Notes under the pieces: generated by a model
What the model was told of the DNA's origin: nothing
The model's database searches: none
The model's input: the letters and a program-made list of their open reading frames with translations, nothing else
Program-made: the position numbers and the translations under genes
Shown here: one piece after another, positions 7,880 to 17,777 of the stretch
Numbering within the stretch: position 1 is the stretch's first letter
Layout: every line of letters begins with the position of its first letter
Assembly: GCA_023269675.1 (NCBI GenBank)
Contig: JAHFSX010000006.1
Coordinates: 1 to 64,000 of the forward strand
Reading direction: 5' to 3'
Origin: Verrucomicrobiota bacterium
GTDB taxonomy: Bacteria > Verrucomicrobiota > Kiritimatiellia > RFP12 > UBA1067
DNA length: 64,000 nucleotides

Positions 7880-8740
7880 TCAGCCTTCGGTCTGAGACTG
7901 CTGATACTCCTTCAGCGTACGCCCCGTCGCGTCCTTCCAATCAACGCGGCCATTCGAGGAACGGCCGAGCACGACCGCCGACGCCAACGAGGGCGAATTA
8001 AAGGTGTAGTTCTGCGTGAAGCGGAACGTACCGCCATCCGAAATCATGACGCCGTTCTTGAGCAGCTCTAACCGGGTTCTACCGACGATTGGAAAACCTT
8101 TGAGCGACGGCGTCTCGTCTTCGGCTGCCTGTGAACCCGCCTTAACAATGAACCCATGCGGCGTATCATTGCCGGAGGCCGACGCGCCGCGCCCCTTGCA
8201 GAAGAACATCGGATAGCTGGGGCCGGGTACTGCGCTTTGTTCAAAGGCCTGCACACCCAACACAGGCAGCACGCCCAGCATGTTGTGGAGAAACACCTCC
8301 AAATCGGCGCGGTCGGCTTCGGACAGGGTCGGCTCCGTCGGCTTGTTGCCGTTGTCTAAAGTCATGCGCTTCGCGGCACCAGCAAGGTCGACCAGCCGCG
8401 ACTCGAGGAACTGCACATGGGCCTTATTCAACTGGCCTGGAGCCACAAAGAAGACCGCACGCGTCCAGAAATCCTTTTTCACGTAGTGGTCCTCTAGTCT
8501 CGGCTTCACGGGGTCGCCCTCTCCGACGTACAACGTTTCCCCACTGCCGTCAGAGGACGGACCGAGCAGGAGATACACGCCAGTCTGCTTAAACTCGTCA
8601 CGGCTTCGAACCTGCGGATACAGCGCACGCGGGAACATCAGGGCTTTGCCGGACCAATTGATCCGATCCACCACGCGTAGCCCATCCGGATCGCCGTCTG
8701 CCACAAAGATCTTGATCGTAAACGGTGCCTGCTTACTCAT
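7880..8740 (-). CDS. GIY-YIG nuclease-like protein with DUF4357 domain
   Basis: 286 residues. The N-terminal half has the GIY-YIG core (TGVYLLLG at about 50, LYVGEGDPVKPRLEDH at about 70, and the later E of FLESRLVDLA). The C-terminal part (PHGFIVKAGSQA ... GRSSNGRVDWKDATGRTLKEY) matches DUF4357. Proteins of this makeup are common in restriction-type islands. It starts 19 bp after the SbcC-like gene stop with an AAAGGA site, so it is probably in the same transcript. Nuclease activity is inferred only from the fold. Confidence 0.8.
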   Translation of the reverse strand: MSKQAPFTIKIFVADGDPDGLRVVDRINWSGKALMFPRALYPQVRSRDEFKQTGVYLLLGPSSDGSGETLYVGEGDPVKPRLEDHYVKKDFWTRAVFFVAPGQLNKAHVQFLESRLVDLAGAAKRMTLDNGNKPTEPTLSEADRADLEVFLHNMLGVLPVLGVQAFEQSAVPGPSYPMFFCKGRGASASGNDTPHGFIVKAGSQAAEDETPSLKGFPIVGRTRLELLKNGVMISDGGTFRFTQNYTFNSPSLASAVVLGRSSNGRVDWKDATGRTLKEYQQSQTEG

Positions 8741-8759
8741 TGACCGAATTCCTTTTCTG

Positions 8760-11462
8760 TTAAGTTGTAATCATTACAGGGCGAGCGCCTAAACCCGCAT
8801 AATCGGAAGGATTGCAGCTTAGGACGATGACCTGTAGCCCGCGCGAAGCGCCGAGATCCAACATCCCCTGCATCGTGTTGACGCGGTCAGGATCGGAGTA
8901 GGCGAAAGCGTCATCGAAAACGATGGGTAATGAACCGCCGTGGTCGGCGGCAAGCAACTCAGCTATCGCCAGTCGCACGGCAGCCGCGACTTGCTCGCGG
9001 GTTCCACCGCTCAGGCTATCGAACGGCATGGCACCGCCCTGGCTTGAGCGCACAAGTTTAATGCTTTTGAAGGCGTTGTCGTCAAAGGTCACCACAGCCC
9101 GCGCCTCCGGCCCAAATAGCCGTTTCAAATAGTCGCCGATCTTTTCGGCCAAAGGCTGCGAGAACAGGTCGGCCAAAGCGCGTTGCTCCTGCTGGAACAA
9201 ATCGTCGATCAGGGCGATGGCCTGCGCTTTGCGAGTAACGGTCGACAAATGCTCCTCGGCCGAAGCTCGCTTGGCCTCAGCTTGCGCCAGTGCGGCATGG
9301 GGATCATCCGCACCGTCCGAACGGAGCGCGGCCTGACTTACGGCACGGCGTTTTTCAGCATCCTGACGCTCTTGTTCCTTTGCCGGCCACGCCCGTTGCA
9401 GCCGGTCGCGGTCTAAAACCAGTTGATCGGGCTGCAAGGCAGCCAGCGCCGCCTGGGTTTGGGATAACGAGCCACTCGCACCCTGCCACGCCGTGCGGGC
9501 CCCCTCAAGCGTCTTCGCACGCGCGTCATCAACGCCATAGTTCTCTAGCAGCATCCTCAGCTGAGCGGCAAAACCTGTAAGCATCTTTGCATCAGCCGCA
9601 ATCGCGTCCTGCTGCGCCTTCAAACCGTTTGCAAGGCGGTTTTGCTCAGCCAGCAAGACATCACGAATCGCCTTCGCACCGGTTTCATCGGATTCAATGT
9701 CGTGAAGCGCTTTGTCCTCGCGAAGCAGCCATGCTTTCGCGTCCGTTAGCGATGCCGGTTGTTCCGCATTTCCGACCTGCTCCATGCGACGAGCAACCTC
9801 TGCCTCAGTGGCTGTGAGTTCGTCTTTTGCCGCGGCGCAAGCCTCTGTCAGGGCATCGGCATCCAGCTCTTCAAGAGCCGCTTCGGCCTTGGATGCCTTG
9901 CCCTCCCATTCCGCCCTAATCGCCACAACCTCTACCGCTTTCGCGACCGACTCCAAGCCGTATTTGTCCAAGGAACGCTGCAATTTGTCCTTCGCCAAAC
10001 GCACCTCTTCGCGGGCTTTGGCCAAACTGTCCCCCCCTCCGGGGTGGATCCTCATGCACAACACATCGCCGACAGTGACTTCTGTGGCTTCGGTCACCAT
10101 CCGCCGAGCACCAACGGACAGTTCAGTTTCCCCGACCCGCACTGTTTGGCTGCATGCAACGACTTCGACTTCCGCTGCCATGGCATTCATGGCTGCGGTC
10201 GCCTGCTCCTGCTTTCTCTCCAGAGTTTGCAGTGCCGTTAAACCCGTCCGGTCAATGGCAACGAGCTGAGACAGCTTCTCGCGGTATAAACCGATTTCTT
10301 TTCCCAGAGCCTTTGCCCGCTCCAGCCGCGAAGTCAACTCTCTGTTACGGTCATCCTTCGCGAACCACCCCACGCATGCAACTGCGAGTTCCCTTCGCAG
10401 CCTCACTACTCGGGTGTTTTTGAGGGACTCGTCATATTTCCGCTCGGCCTCTGCCGTTCTCTCTCGGCTCTCTCCGAGCGTCACGATGAGGCGTGCTTCC
10501 TCTTCCTGCTTCGGAGTCAGGGTGTTCTGCAGGGAACTAACGGACTCCTGTAGTTCGCAGATGTTTTGTTCGATTTTTTCCAACGCAGCCAGCTTCTCGG
10601 TCGCTTCCTTGAGCTCGCTCGCCTGACGCTCCTCGATGCGCCGGAACCCATCCGCCTGAGATATCTTCGCATCCACCTGTTCCATCAGCACGGCCAGTTT
10701 CCCAAGATCCGAGGTTGTTCGCTCAATGGTGACTGACGCTCCTTCAAAGTCCCGAATCGCTTGCCCCAAACTCTCAAGTCTACCCAAAACAGCAACATGT
10801 TCGACACGCGCCTGTTCCGCTTCGGTCTGAGCCCTGTCGAGATCCGACCCGCTTTTTGCGTTGCCAGAACGAACGAATATCTGTCCTCTAGTTTCCCCAA
10901 AATGCAACGCCACCTTGCCATCGAGTTCCGACTGCATAGCGACCGCGCCGCCACTATGCTGGAGCTGCTGTAGAAGTTGGGCTTGCTGTCCGGCCGTATG
11001 CGATGAAGGGTCATCTCCGCTTTGACCTTGCCACACCCACAAATGCGACCACTGCCCTGATACGCGGTCCAGAATGCCGCGACTGCCGCCCACGTCCGTC
11101 ACATTGAGCAGAGCATTCAGCCGCGCTTCGGCCTCCTCGCCTTGCCAGGACGTCCCACCGACCTGAGTCAATTGCGTCTTGCCGTTCGCACCGCTAAAAC
11201 GCTTCTTGATCATGTATTCAGCGCCTTGGGCGGTGAAGTGAATTTCGACCTCGGGATGAGCATTGTAGAGCGTCGACACCATGCTCTTCTGGGCTTCTCC
11301 CGTCACGGTAGACTTCAGGAACAGCCCGCGGTGAATGGCTTCAATCAGCGTGCTCTTGCCTGTCTCATTCGCGCCGCCGACCAAGGTTCGAGACGGATCG
11401 AAGCTGACCGTCACGTCGCGGTGAATGCGGTAATTACGCACAGTGGCTGAAAGCAGTTTCAT
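8760..11462 (-). CDS. SbcC/RecF-type coiled-coil ATPase
   Basis: 900 residues. Walker A is in GGANETGKST (residues 29-38). A long charged coiled-coil middle follows, and the C-terminus has the ABC signature SLSGGTREQV and Walker B IVFDDAFAYSDPDR. This is the SMC/Rad50/SbcC plan, but shorter than SbcC itself. It overlaps the SbcD-like gene by 4 bp (ATGA), which also fixes the start at 11462, and the two probably form a nuclease-ATPase complex acting on DNA ends. It is unlikely to be the housekeeping SbcC because it lies within a mobile element beside restriction genes. Confidence 0.85.
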   Translation of the reverse strand: MKLLSATVRNYRIHRDVTVSFDPSRTLVGGANETGKSTLIEAIHRGLFLKSTVTGEAQKSMVSTLYNAHPEVEIHFTAQGAEYMIKKRFSGANGKTQLTQVGGTSWQGEEAEARLNALLNVTDVGGSRGILDRVSGQWSHLWVWQGQSGDDPSSHTAGQQAQLLQQLQHSGGAVAMQSELDGKVALHFGETRGQIFVRSGNAKSGSDLDRAQTEAEQARVEHVAVLGRLESLGQAIRDFEGASVTIERTTSDLGKLAVLMEQVDAKISQADGFRRIEERQASELKEATEKLAALEKIEQNICELQESVSSLQNTLTPKQEEEARLIVTLGESRERTAEAERKYDESLKNTRVVRLRRELAVACVGWFAKDDRNRELTSRLERAKALGKEIGLYREKLSQLVAIDRTGLTALQTLERKQEQATAAMNAMAAEVEVVACSQTVRVGETELSVGARRMVTEATEVTVGDVLCMRIHPGGGDSLAKAREEVRLAKDKLQRSLDKYGLESVAKAVEVVAIRAEWEGKASKAEAALEELDADALTEACAAAKDELTATEAEVARRMEQVGNAEQPASLTDAKAWLLREDKALHDIESDETGAKAIRDVLLAEQNRLANGLKAQQDAIAADAKMLTGFAAQLRMLLENYGVDDARAKTLEGARTAWQGASGSLSQTQAALAALQPDQLVLDRDRLQRAWPAKEQERQDAEKRRAVSQAALRSDGADDPHAALAQAEAKRASAEEHLSTVTRKAQAIALIDDLFQQEQRALADLFSQPLAEKIGDYLKRLFGPEARAVVTFDDNAFKSIKLVRSSQGGAMPFDSLSGGTREQVAAAVRLAIAELLAADHGGSLPIVFDDAFAYSDPDRVNTMQGMLDLGASRGLQVIVLSCNPSDYAGLGARPVMITT

Positions 11463-12634
11463 GACCGTACCTCCTGTGTGCATGCCGCATGAAGTTCCCG
11501 CAAAGCGATCCGGGCGACCTGAGCGTCCTCACTTTCACCGAACGTCCGTGCCACGAGCTTGCGTGCCACGCTTGCAATCAGGGGATCGCCGCTCCTCGCG
11601 GTCAAGGCCTGAATCTCGGCGTCTGTCGGGGCAATCAGCGTCCGGTTTGCCAGTTTCAATCGCAGCAACCGCGCCTCCTGCGACTCGATGATCTGCTCCA
11701 ACCGATTGGCGGCCTCGATGCCTACCGAACCCGTGAGCGTCAGACGCAACAGATCCTCGTTCGCACGCGAACCCACAAGGGCGGTCAGGCGCTCTTCCAG
11801 CGTGTCCAGCGCCGCGTCATCGGCAAAATCGAAGGCCATGTCATTCCATTTCAGGTGCGCGGTAACCACCCGAGTGATCTGCGGCACCCCTCCGCGCCGA
11901 GCCTCCACGATCAGGACGTTGCCCGGATCATGCTCACCGCCTTTCGGAAACCGGTCCAGTTCCGGCGTGCCGGCATACCACGCCTTGGCGTCGATCTGCT
12001 TGGTACCGTGCCAGTCGCCGAGAGCGATATAGTCGATCTCCGCGACGGCCAGCCGCGACAAATCCAACACATTGGCAGCGCCGCCGCCCTCCTCATCATC
12101 CGCCCACGCCCCGGAAAACGTCTGTGTACTGCCGTGGGCCAGCACGATACGCGGTTTGTCCGGCGAAAGCCCAGCAAACGCTTCAGGCGTCCGCAGCCAA
12201 TCCGTCGTGTCGGCCATGACCGCGCGGCGCAGCAGCGGACAAGGCAGTATCACCGCAGAGTCCAGTTCGACCGGAGCGGCTTCCAGCAGCACATGCAAAT
12301 TCGGAGCGAGGGCATCGCGCTCGCGCTGAAAGAACGCCTGATCCCACACGCTCCCCGGCCCCCCGTGGTCGTGATTGCCAGGAATCGCGATGACCGGCAA
12401 CCCTATGTGTCCGATCGCGCTGCATGCCGCCGATACCGTGCCTCTGTCCGCGCTGGGCGAATCGAACAGGTCACCCGCGACAAGCACAAACTCCGCGCCG
12501 CTCTCCTGTGCGACGCGGCCGATACGCTTGATCGCATCGATTCGAGCCTGATGCACGAGTGCCCGCTTGTGCGCATCAGCGATTCCCGCGAACGGTTTTC
12601 CAATCTGCCAGTCTGCCGTGTGAATGAATTTCAT
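11459..12634 (-). CDS. SbcD/Mre11-type metallophosphoesterase
   Basis: 391 residues. Calcineurin-like phosphoesterase motifs are seen: HTADWQIG (residues 5-12, with Gln in place of the His of DxH), VAGDLFDS, IPGNHDH, VLAHG and GDWHG. It is likely the nuclease partner of the SbcC-like ATPase next to it. The open frame reaches 12787 but the conserved start MKFIHTADW is at 12634, preceded by GGGAG at 8 bp. A 180-bp spacer separates it from the RloC-like gene upstream and may contain a second promoter. Confidence 0.85.
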   Translation of the reverse strand: MKFIHTADWQIGKPFAGIADAHKRALVHQARIDAIKRIGRVAQESGAEFVLVAGDLFDSPSADRGTVSAACSAIGHIGLPVIAIPGNHDHGGPGSVWDQAFFQRERDALAPNLHVLLEAAPVELDSAVILPCPLLRRAVMADTTDWLRTPEAFAGLSPDKPRIVLAHGSTQTFSGAWADDEEGGGAANVLDLSRLAVAEIDYIALGDWHGTKQIDAKAWYAGTPELDRFPKGGEHDPGNVLIVEARRGGVPQITRVVTAHLKWNDMAFDFADDAALDTLEERLTALVGSRANEDLLRLTLTGSVGIEAANRLEQIIESQEARLLRLKLANRTLIAPTDAEIQALTARSGDPLIASVARKLVARTFGESEDAQVARIALRELHAACTQEVRS

Positions 12635-12814
12635 TTTTCGATCTCCCTGCGCGATATCGGCATGTTCCAAAGCATTACGTATACGCGTCATTACTATTAC
12701 TTCCGCGACAACCAAGCAGGATTCAGTGCAGCAGTGGCTATTGGCTGGCGAGCAGCGAAAAATGTCGCACCGATGCGGTACTTGCAAATGAATTCGTAGA
12801 GGTTCGTGCGGTAT

Positions 12815-15034
12815 TCAAGCCGGAGGCACCTCCACAAATGCATCACCCATCATCATTTTGTAGTGAGCAAGGTGATCCGACTTCTCGAAGACTGCCCTAA
12901 ACACCTTAAGGTAAGTTCCCACCATTGTGTCGTCAACCGTCACATAAAGATCATCATGGGCGTAATGAGAGCCGTCGTTGACCCAAGAGAACAGCGACTT
13001 GCAGATCAATTTGTCCTTACCCTCAAACATAGAACAAATGCTATCGGGATCGACGCCCCCCATGATTTTGAAATAGTTTTCCAATATGCGCCGCAGGGTG
13101 TTCTGAATTGTCAGCTTTGCACGTTCAGGGCTCCTGACCTCAAACCAAAGTAACTCATAAGAGGTCTTGATCGGATTTGATGCGTGCTTCTCAATCTTGG
13201 ACAAGAGTTCCGGCTTGCGAACAATCCAAAACGTTTCCTCTTTCATTGCCAAAGCACGCCTGTTGGGATTGAAGGTTACCTCTTTGTGAAAATACACGTT
13301 GTGCGTGAAGACAAAGATTTGTTTGATATGACCGGTTTTTGCCCGAACTTCGTCGAACAATCCTTTGATCAAGCTGCCAACGATAAAAAGGATGTCACTG
13401 TCGAGGCTAGAAACTGGGTCGTCGAAAACGATGATTCGGTCGGTGGTCATTCCACTATCTGATTCGCTACCCTTCAGCAGATGGTAGAAGTAGAGAAAAG
13501 TGACGAAGGTTTTTTCACCCTCGCTCAACGTGTTTTTGGCATCAGAACCATCGGATCTAACCAGTTTGTAGGATGTGCCACTTGCTGTTTTAGCGAGCTT
13601 GAAACCTTGGAATCCAAAGGAAGAGAGTAGTTGATTGATTCCATCAATTGTGGGCTGAACGCTCGTCGTCTGTTTTTCTAAAGCCCGGATTCCTGCTAAT
13701 ATTCGTTGTTGCTCCTCAGTCGCCTTTTCTTTCTGGCCCGTCATGGCCTTGACTGCTTTGTCCACGCCATCTTTTGTCGTTTTATAGGCGGCGAGATCTG
13801 TTTTGAGCTCATCAATCACGAACTTCCATACCTGCGCCGTCAACGTGCTGCGCTCAGCGGCTAGGTTTGTAACCATCTTGTTGTGAATTGCAACTTGCGC
13901 ATTTGCAGAATCGATCAGTTCGTTGATTGCCGTAAAAACATTACCCAGCGACTCCAGTTCGACCACCTGACTTGCTTCCTTCTTTTTCCCGGCAAGGTGT
14001 TGGTTGTTGAGGGTGATCTTTGTGTCGAGCAATTCCTTTTCTGTCTTCAGCTTCGCCACATCGAGAAATTTCGATGGCGTCAGAATGATCGCCGCAAGTT
14101 GTTGTTGTAGCCGAGCAGCATCCGTTGCGTAGTTGGTGGCAAGGTCGTCGATTGCTTTACTGTCAGCCACAAACGTCTCGTCAAAATACTCGTTCAAGCT
14201 CTTGGCGAATGCTTCGGTAGTGCTCTGTTGGCAGAACGGACACACTTTATCGTTTATGTCGTAGAACGACCGTCCTTCGCGGACCCAATCGCTGTTTCCG
14301 AGTTTCTTAATCATCGCGGCGATATCGACGTCTTCCTTGCCGATAACCCTTTTCTTCAGAATCGGGTTGGCTTCGTGTCCGATGAGTTTCGCGGTTTCGA
14401 TGGCGGGAACGAGTTGTTCCGTCGTTGGAGTCGGACCGAAGACGGTCTCAGCCTTTATTTCCAAATCAGTCACCGGCAAGAGGGTAACTGTGTTGGATGC
14501 CACCTCATGTAGAACCTTCGCTTTAAACTTTTCCGAGCTTCCTCTAAAACCCTCAAACGCACTTTGGAACTTAGCATCGTGTTTTTGCTTTTGGACCCAG
14601 CACTTGTCTTTAATACCAGCCTCAAGGCTCGCCAACTCACCCATCTTGCCGCCGTTGCCATCAACGCCCTGTAATCCCTGAGTCAGGTTCTCTATCTTTG
14701 CTATCAGGCCGTTATGCACTGCCTTTGCTTCATCAATCTTGGCGAGCGTTTCGACTTGATCCATGCCCAGCGTAAAGACGCCTTTGAACTCTACTGATTG
14801 GCTGAAGTTACGCTCTACGAAATCGTGATTGTAAACCAACGGTTGCAGTTTTGTTCCACCCTTCCAAGTGACCTTGCATGTCGGAAAACCGTCTGCATTT
14901 GCAATGACCCGACTGATCGAAGTCTTACCCGTACCATTTGAGCCAAACAAGAAATTGAAGTCGGACAATCCGTTCAACGCTTCGGGTGTACGGCCAAATG
15001 TCGCAACGTCGGCAACAGAAATTGATTCAATCAC
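12815..15034 (-). CDS. RloC/PrrC-like AAA_13 ATPase, candidate anticodon nuclease
   Basis: 739 residues from the GTG at 15034. That codon is preceded by AGGAGGTGAT and gives the typical IESISVADVATFG start; an ATG at 15085 is possible but less family-like. Walker A GSNGTGKTS lies at residues 31-39, a CPFC zinc-hook-like motif sits in the coiled-coil middle, and NTLSEGEKTF and IIVFDDPVSSLD give the ABC signature and Walker B. After these comes RRILENYF, then NDGSHYAHDD 38 residues after the Glu. This Arg-4-Glu...His order fits the PrrC/RloC tRNA-cleaving HEPN active site. Such proteins can kill infected cells when a companion restriction system is disturbed, and here it directly follows type III res. 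Confidence 0.78.
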   Translation of the reverse strand: MIESISVADVATFGRTPEALNGLSDFNFLFGSNGTGKTSISRVIANADGFPTCKVTWKGGTKLQPLVYNHDFVERNFSQSVEFKGVFTLGMDQVETLAKIDEAKAVHNGLIAKIENLTQGLQGVDGNGGKMGELASLEAGIKDKCWVQKQKHDAKFQSAFEGFRGSSEKFKAKVLHEVASNTVTLLPVTDLEIKAETVFGPTPTTEQLVPAIETAKLIGHEANPILKKRVIGKEDVDIAAMIKKLGNSDWVREGRSFYDINDKVCPFCQQSTTEAFAKSLNEYFDETFVADSKAIDDLATNYATDAARLQQQLAAIILTPSKFLDVAKLKTEKELLDTKITLNNQHLAGKKKEASQVVELESLGNVFTAINELIDSANAQVAIHNKMVTNLAAERSTLTAQVWKFVIDELKTDLAAYKTTKDGVDKAVKAMTGQKEKATEEQQRILAGIRALEKQTTSVQPTIDGINQLLSSFGFQGFKLAKTASGTSYKLVRSDGSDAKNTLSEGEKTFVTFLYFYHLLKGSESDSGMTTDRIIVFDDPVSSLDSDILFIVGSLIKGLFDEVRAKTGHIKQIFVFTHNVYFHKEVTFNPNRRALAMKEETFWIVRKPELLSKIEKHASNPIKTSYELLWFEVRSPERAKLTIQNTLRRILENYFKIMGGVDPDSICSMFEGKDKLICKSLFSWVNDGSHYAHDDLYVTVDDTMVGTYLKVFRAVFEKSDHLAHYKMMMGDAFVEVPPA

Positions 15035-15110
15035 TGTATCACCTCCTGTAAAGTCGTTATTGTTTATGTATCCCGTTGGTGCCATAAAGGCACCCCCCGT
15101 TGAAACGCAC

Positions 15111-17777
15111 TCATTTCCGCTGAGTGTGTTTGGTAGCAAGCCCCAAAAGGCTCATGTTCAGCATGACGGCGTCATGCGGAATGAGCAGGTAGCTCCAGGG
15201 TTTGCCGCCGGTGGCTGTGGTGTATGTGGTGGCCCCTTCGCAATAGTTGAGCGCGGCCAGAGCCTTCTTCCGCACCACGTCGGTTTCAATGTCGCCGGCT
15301 TTCTTGGTCTCAACCATATAAATGGCCTTGGCGGTCTCGACAACGAAGTCCGGCTCATAGCGCTTCGTGTTACGATCATAATAGATGTAGAACTGGTTGC
15401 GGGCCGGGCGAAGCCATTTGAGCGCCTCGCGATCCTGTTCCAACAGGCTGGCAAAATCCTTCTCGGTCTTGGAATCGAATTTGTAAAGCGTGTGGCAGGC
15501 TTTTTGAAAGCCGCTAAACACTTTGGAAGGGATCGCCGAGGTCGGAAGAATCGTCTCTTTGAAGTCGTGGATGGCGTCAGACGTCAGTTTTTCGAAGTTG
15601 TGCGGCAGGATCTCCACGAAACCGTACACAAGCGGTTTTTCGTATTCCGGCTCCTGTAGGTAGAAATGCGGCATCATCTGAGAGTAGAGTTGCCCGGCAA
15701 TGTCCCGCTTGTGATATTGAACGACGTTCTCGATCTCCTGCGCTTTCAGGTAGGCGTTCAGTTTGGCGAGCGCCTGCCGCGCGAGCTTGAACAGAAGTTC
15801 CGACTGCTCATCGTAATCGACCTCCGGCCTGTTCAGCAGCTCGTTGACAATCAGGTTGTCTAGCCGGTCGGGCACGATGCGCCCGGACCCTGTGACGCTG
15901 TCCACGATGTTGCTCTGCAGGGCGATCCGCAGAATCTCCTCTGAAACCGGCTGATAGTTCAGCCGGGACACGTCCAGGTCGAAGTCATGGAACCCGGATT
16001 TGACCGTGCCTTTCTGCTGCACCATGATTTTCGGAATCTCGACGGTCTGCTGGATAAACCCTGCAATGACCGCTTCATACCGTGTCGCGGCCTCTTTGAC
16101 ACGCTCTTCGGCAAAAAGGTCGCCGGCATAGGCCGCGCGGACTTTGCGCATCGCCTCGGCCTTGACTTCGGGCCTATTCAGATCCTGCACGGACTGTGCG
16201 ACCGTGTTCAGCGACGGCATGATCCGATAGAGCGTACGCTCCACCTCAAGCGTCACCTCCGCTGTCTTCCGCTCTTCCGGCGATTTGATGTTCGCGATTT
16301 CCGCCTGCTGCGCCTGTTGCCGTTCCTGCCAAACCGTTGCCGCTGTGATAACTTCCTTGCGCTGACTCAGTTCGGCCGGGTCTATCTCGATGATGTTCTC
16401 TTTGCGAATGATGGAGTCGGGCGCATTGGCGGCATCCACGATTTCCTGAAACCGGTCATGGGCGATAATCGTCAGCTTGTCCACCTTGGGTGAACCGGTG
16501 CGCTTGCCGTACGGCAGGCGCAGGCCGCGCCCGATGGTCTGCTCACGTAACGTCATGGACGCCGCGGTGCGCAGCGGCACTATGGTATAGAGGTTGGTGA
16601 CATCCCAGCCCTCTTTGAGCATATTGACGTGGATAACGATCTCGATCCGGTTGTCCGGGTCTTCCAGCGTCAGCAACTGCTGGATGTTCTCCTCTTTCTC
16701 AGAGCCTTTCTGATTGGAGTGGATATCCATCACCTTGTCGGCGTAGCGACCTTCGAAGAAGGCTTGGGATTGGATCAGTTCCCTCAATTGGGCGGCGTGG
16801 TCGGTGTCCTTGGCAACGACCAGCACGAAGGGCTTCACGAAATCGGTCCGGCTGTCGCGGGCGTAAATGTCGAGCGCGTTCTTGGTATCCTCATGAATGC
16901 GGATGCCGTCCTCCAGCTTAATCCGGTCCAGTTCCTCATCTGAAATGCCGCTCGGGTCAAAATTCCTGCGGGTGGCAACAGCGGGTTCCTTCACAAACCC
17001 ATCGCGGATCGCCTTGGCCAGTGAATACTCATAGACCACGTTCTTGAACTTGTCGGCACCTCCGTCCCGCTCGACCTGCGGCGTGGCGGTCAATTCCAGA
17101 CCGAGGATCGGGTTCAGCTCATTGATCACGGCCAGCCCCCGGTCAGCCCGGTAATGGTGGCTTTCGTCCATCAGCAGTACCAAGTCCGATAGGCTAGCCA
17201 AATGGTCGAAGTAGGAGTCTCCCAGGCACTCCCTGAGGCGTTTGATACGCGGCAACCCCCTTTCTTTTTCACCTTTCCGCTCCTCGGCGCTCAGCTTGGA
17301 GATATTGAACAGATTGACCGTGACCTCGGAGAAAAGATCGCTGTAGCCTGATGACTCATAATTGTCGCCGGTCACGACACGCGGCGGGCGGGTCGCGAAC
17401 TCGCCTATTCCCTTAAAAACGTATTTCGGGTGAGTCGGCTGTGAAAAGTCGGTGATCAGCTTGTTGTACACTGTCAGGTTCGGGGCCAATACGAAAAAGT
17501 TTTTGATCCCTTTTTCGAGATAGAGGTAGGAGATGAACGCGCCCATCAGCCGGGTCTTGCCTACGCCGGTTGCCAGCGCGAAGCACAGTGAGGGGAACGA
17601 CCGCTCAAAATCGGAGCAGGTCGGATAGAGTTTGTGGACCTTGGCTAGTTCGGCGGCAAGATCGGGGCTTTTCTTCAGTTCCAGTTCATCGGCGAGCCGG
17701 GAAAGGATCTCCAAGCTCTCCTCCTGCGGCTTGCGCAGGCTCAACCGACTCCGGATGTAATTGGCTTTGGCGTTCAT
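15111..17777 (-). CDS. res: Type III restriction endonuclease, Res subunit
   Basis: 888 residues. A superfamily 2 helicase core has Walker A ATGVGKTR (residues 69-76), MDESHHYRAD, GLELTATPQV and QTIGRGLRLPYGKR. The C-terminal nuclease domain shows YEPDFVVE...YMVETKKA (PD-ExK). It would cut DNA together with Mod at unmodified asymmetrical sites using ATP. Its ATG overlaps the mod stop codon by one base (TGATG), so the two are translationally coupled. No frameshift is visible. Confidence 0.93.
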   Translation of the reverse strand: MNAKANYIRSRLSLRKPQEESLEILSRLADELELKKSPDLAAELAKVHKLYPTCSDFERSFPSLCFALATGVGKTRLMGAFISYLYLEKGIKNFFVLAPNLTVYNKLITDFSQPTHPKYVFKGIGEFATRPPRVVTGDNYESSGYSDLFSEVTVNLFNISKLSAEERKGEKERGLPRIKRLRECLGDSYFDHLASLSDLVLLMDESHHYRADRGLAVINELNPILGLELTATPQVERDGGADKFKNVVYEYSLAKAIRDGFVKEPAVATRRNFDPSGISDEELDRIKLEDGIRIHEDTKNALDIYARDSRTDFVKPFVLVVAKDTDHAAQLRELIQSQAFFEGRYADKVMDIHSNQKGSEKEENIQQLLTLEDPDNRIEIVIHVNMLKEGWDVTNLYTIVPLRTAASMTLREQTIGRGLRLPYGKRTGSPKVDKLTIIAHDRFQEIVDAANAPDSIIRKENIIEIDPAELSQRKEVITAATVWQERQQAQQAEIANIKSPEERKTAEVTLEVERTLYRIMPSLNTVAQSVQDLNRPEVKAEAMRKVRAAYAGDLFAEERVKEAATRYEAVIAGFIQQTVEIPKIMVQQKGTVKSGFHDFDLDVSRLNYQPVSEEILRIALQSNIVDSVTGSGRIVPDRLDNLIVNELLNRPEVDYDEQSELLFKLARQALAKLNAYLKAQEIENVVQYHKRDIAGQLYSQMMPHFYLQEPEYEKPLVYGFVEILPHNFEKLTSDAIHDFKETILPTSAIPSKVFSGFQKACHTLYKFDSKTEKDFASLLEQDREALKWLRPARNQFYIYYDRNTKRYEPDFVVETAKAIYMVETKKAGDIETDVVRKKALAALNYCEGATTYTTATGGKPWSYLLIPHDAVMLNMSLLGLATKHTQRK

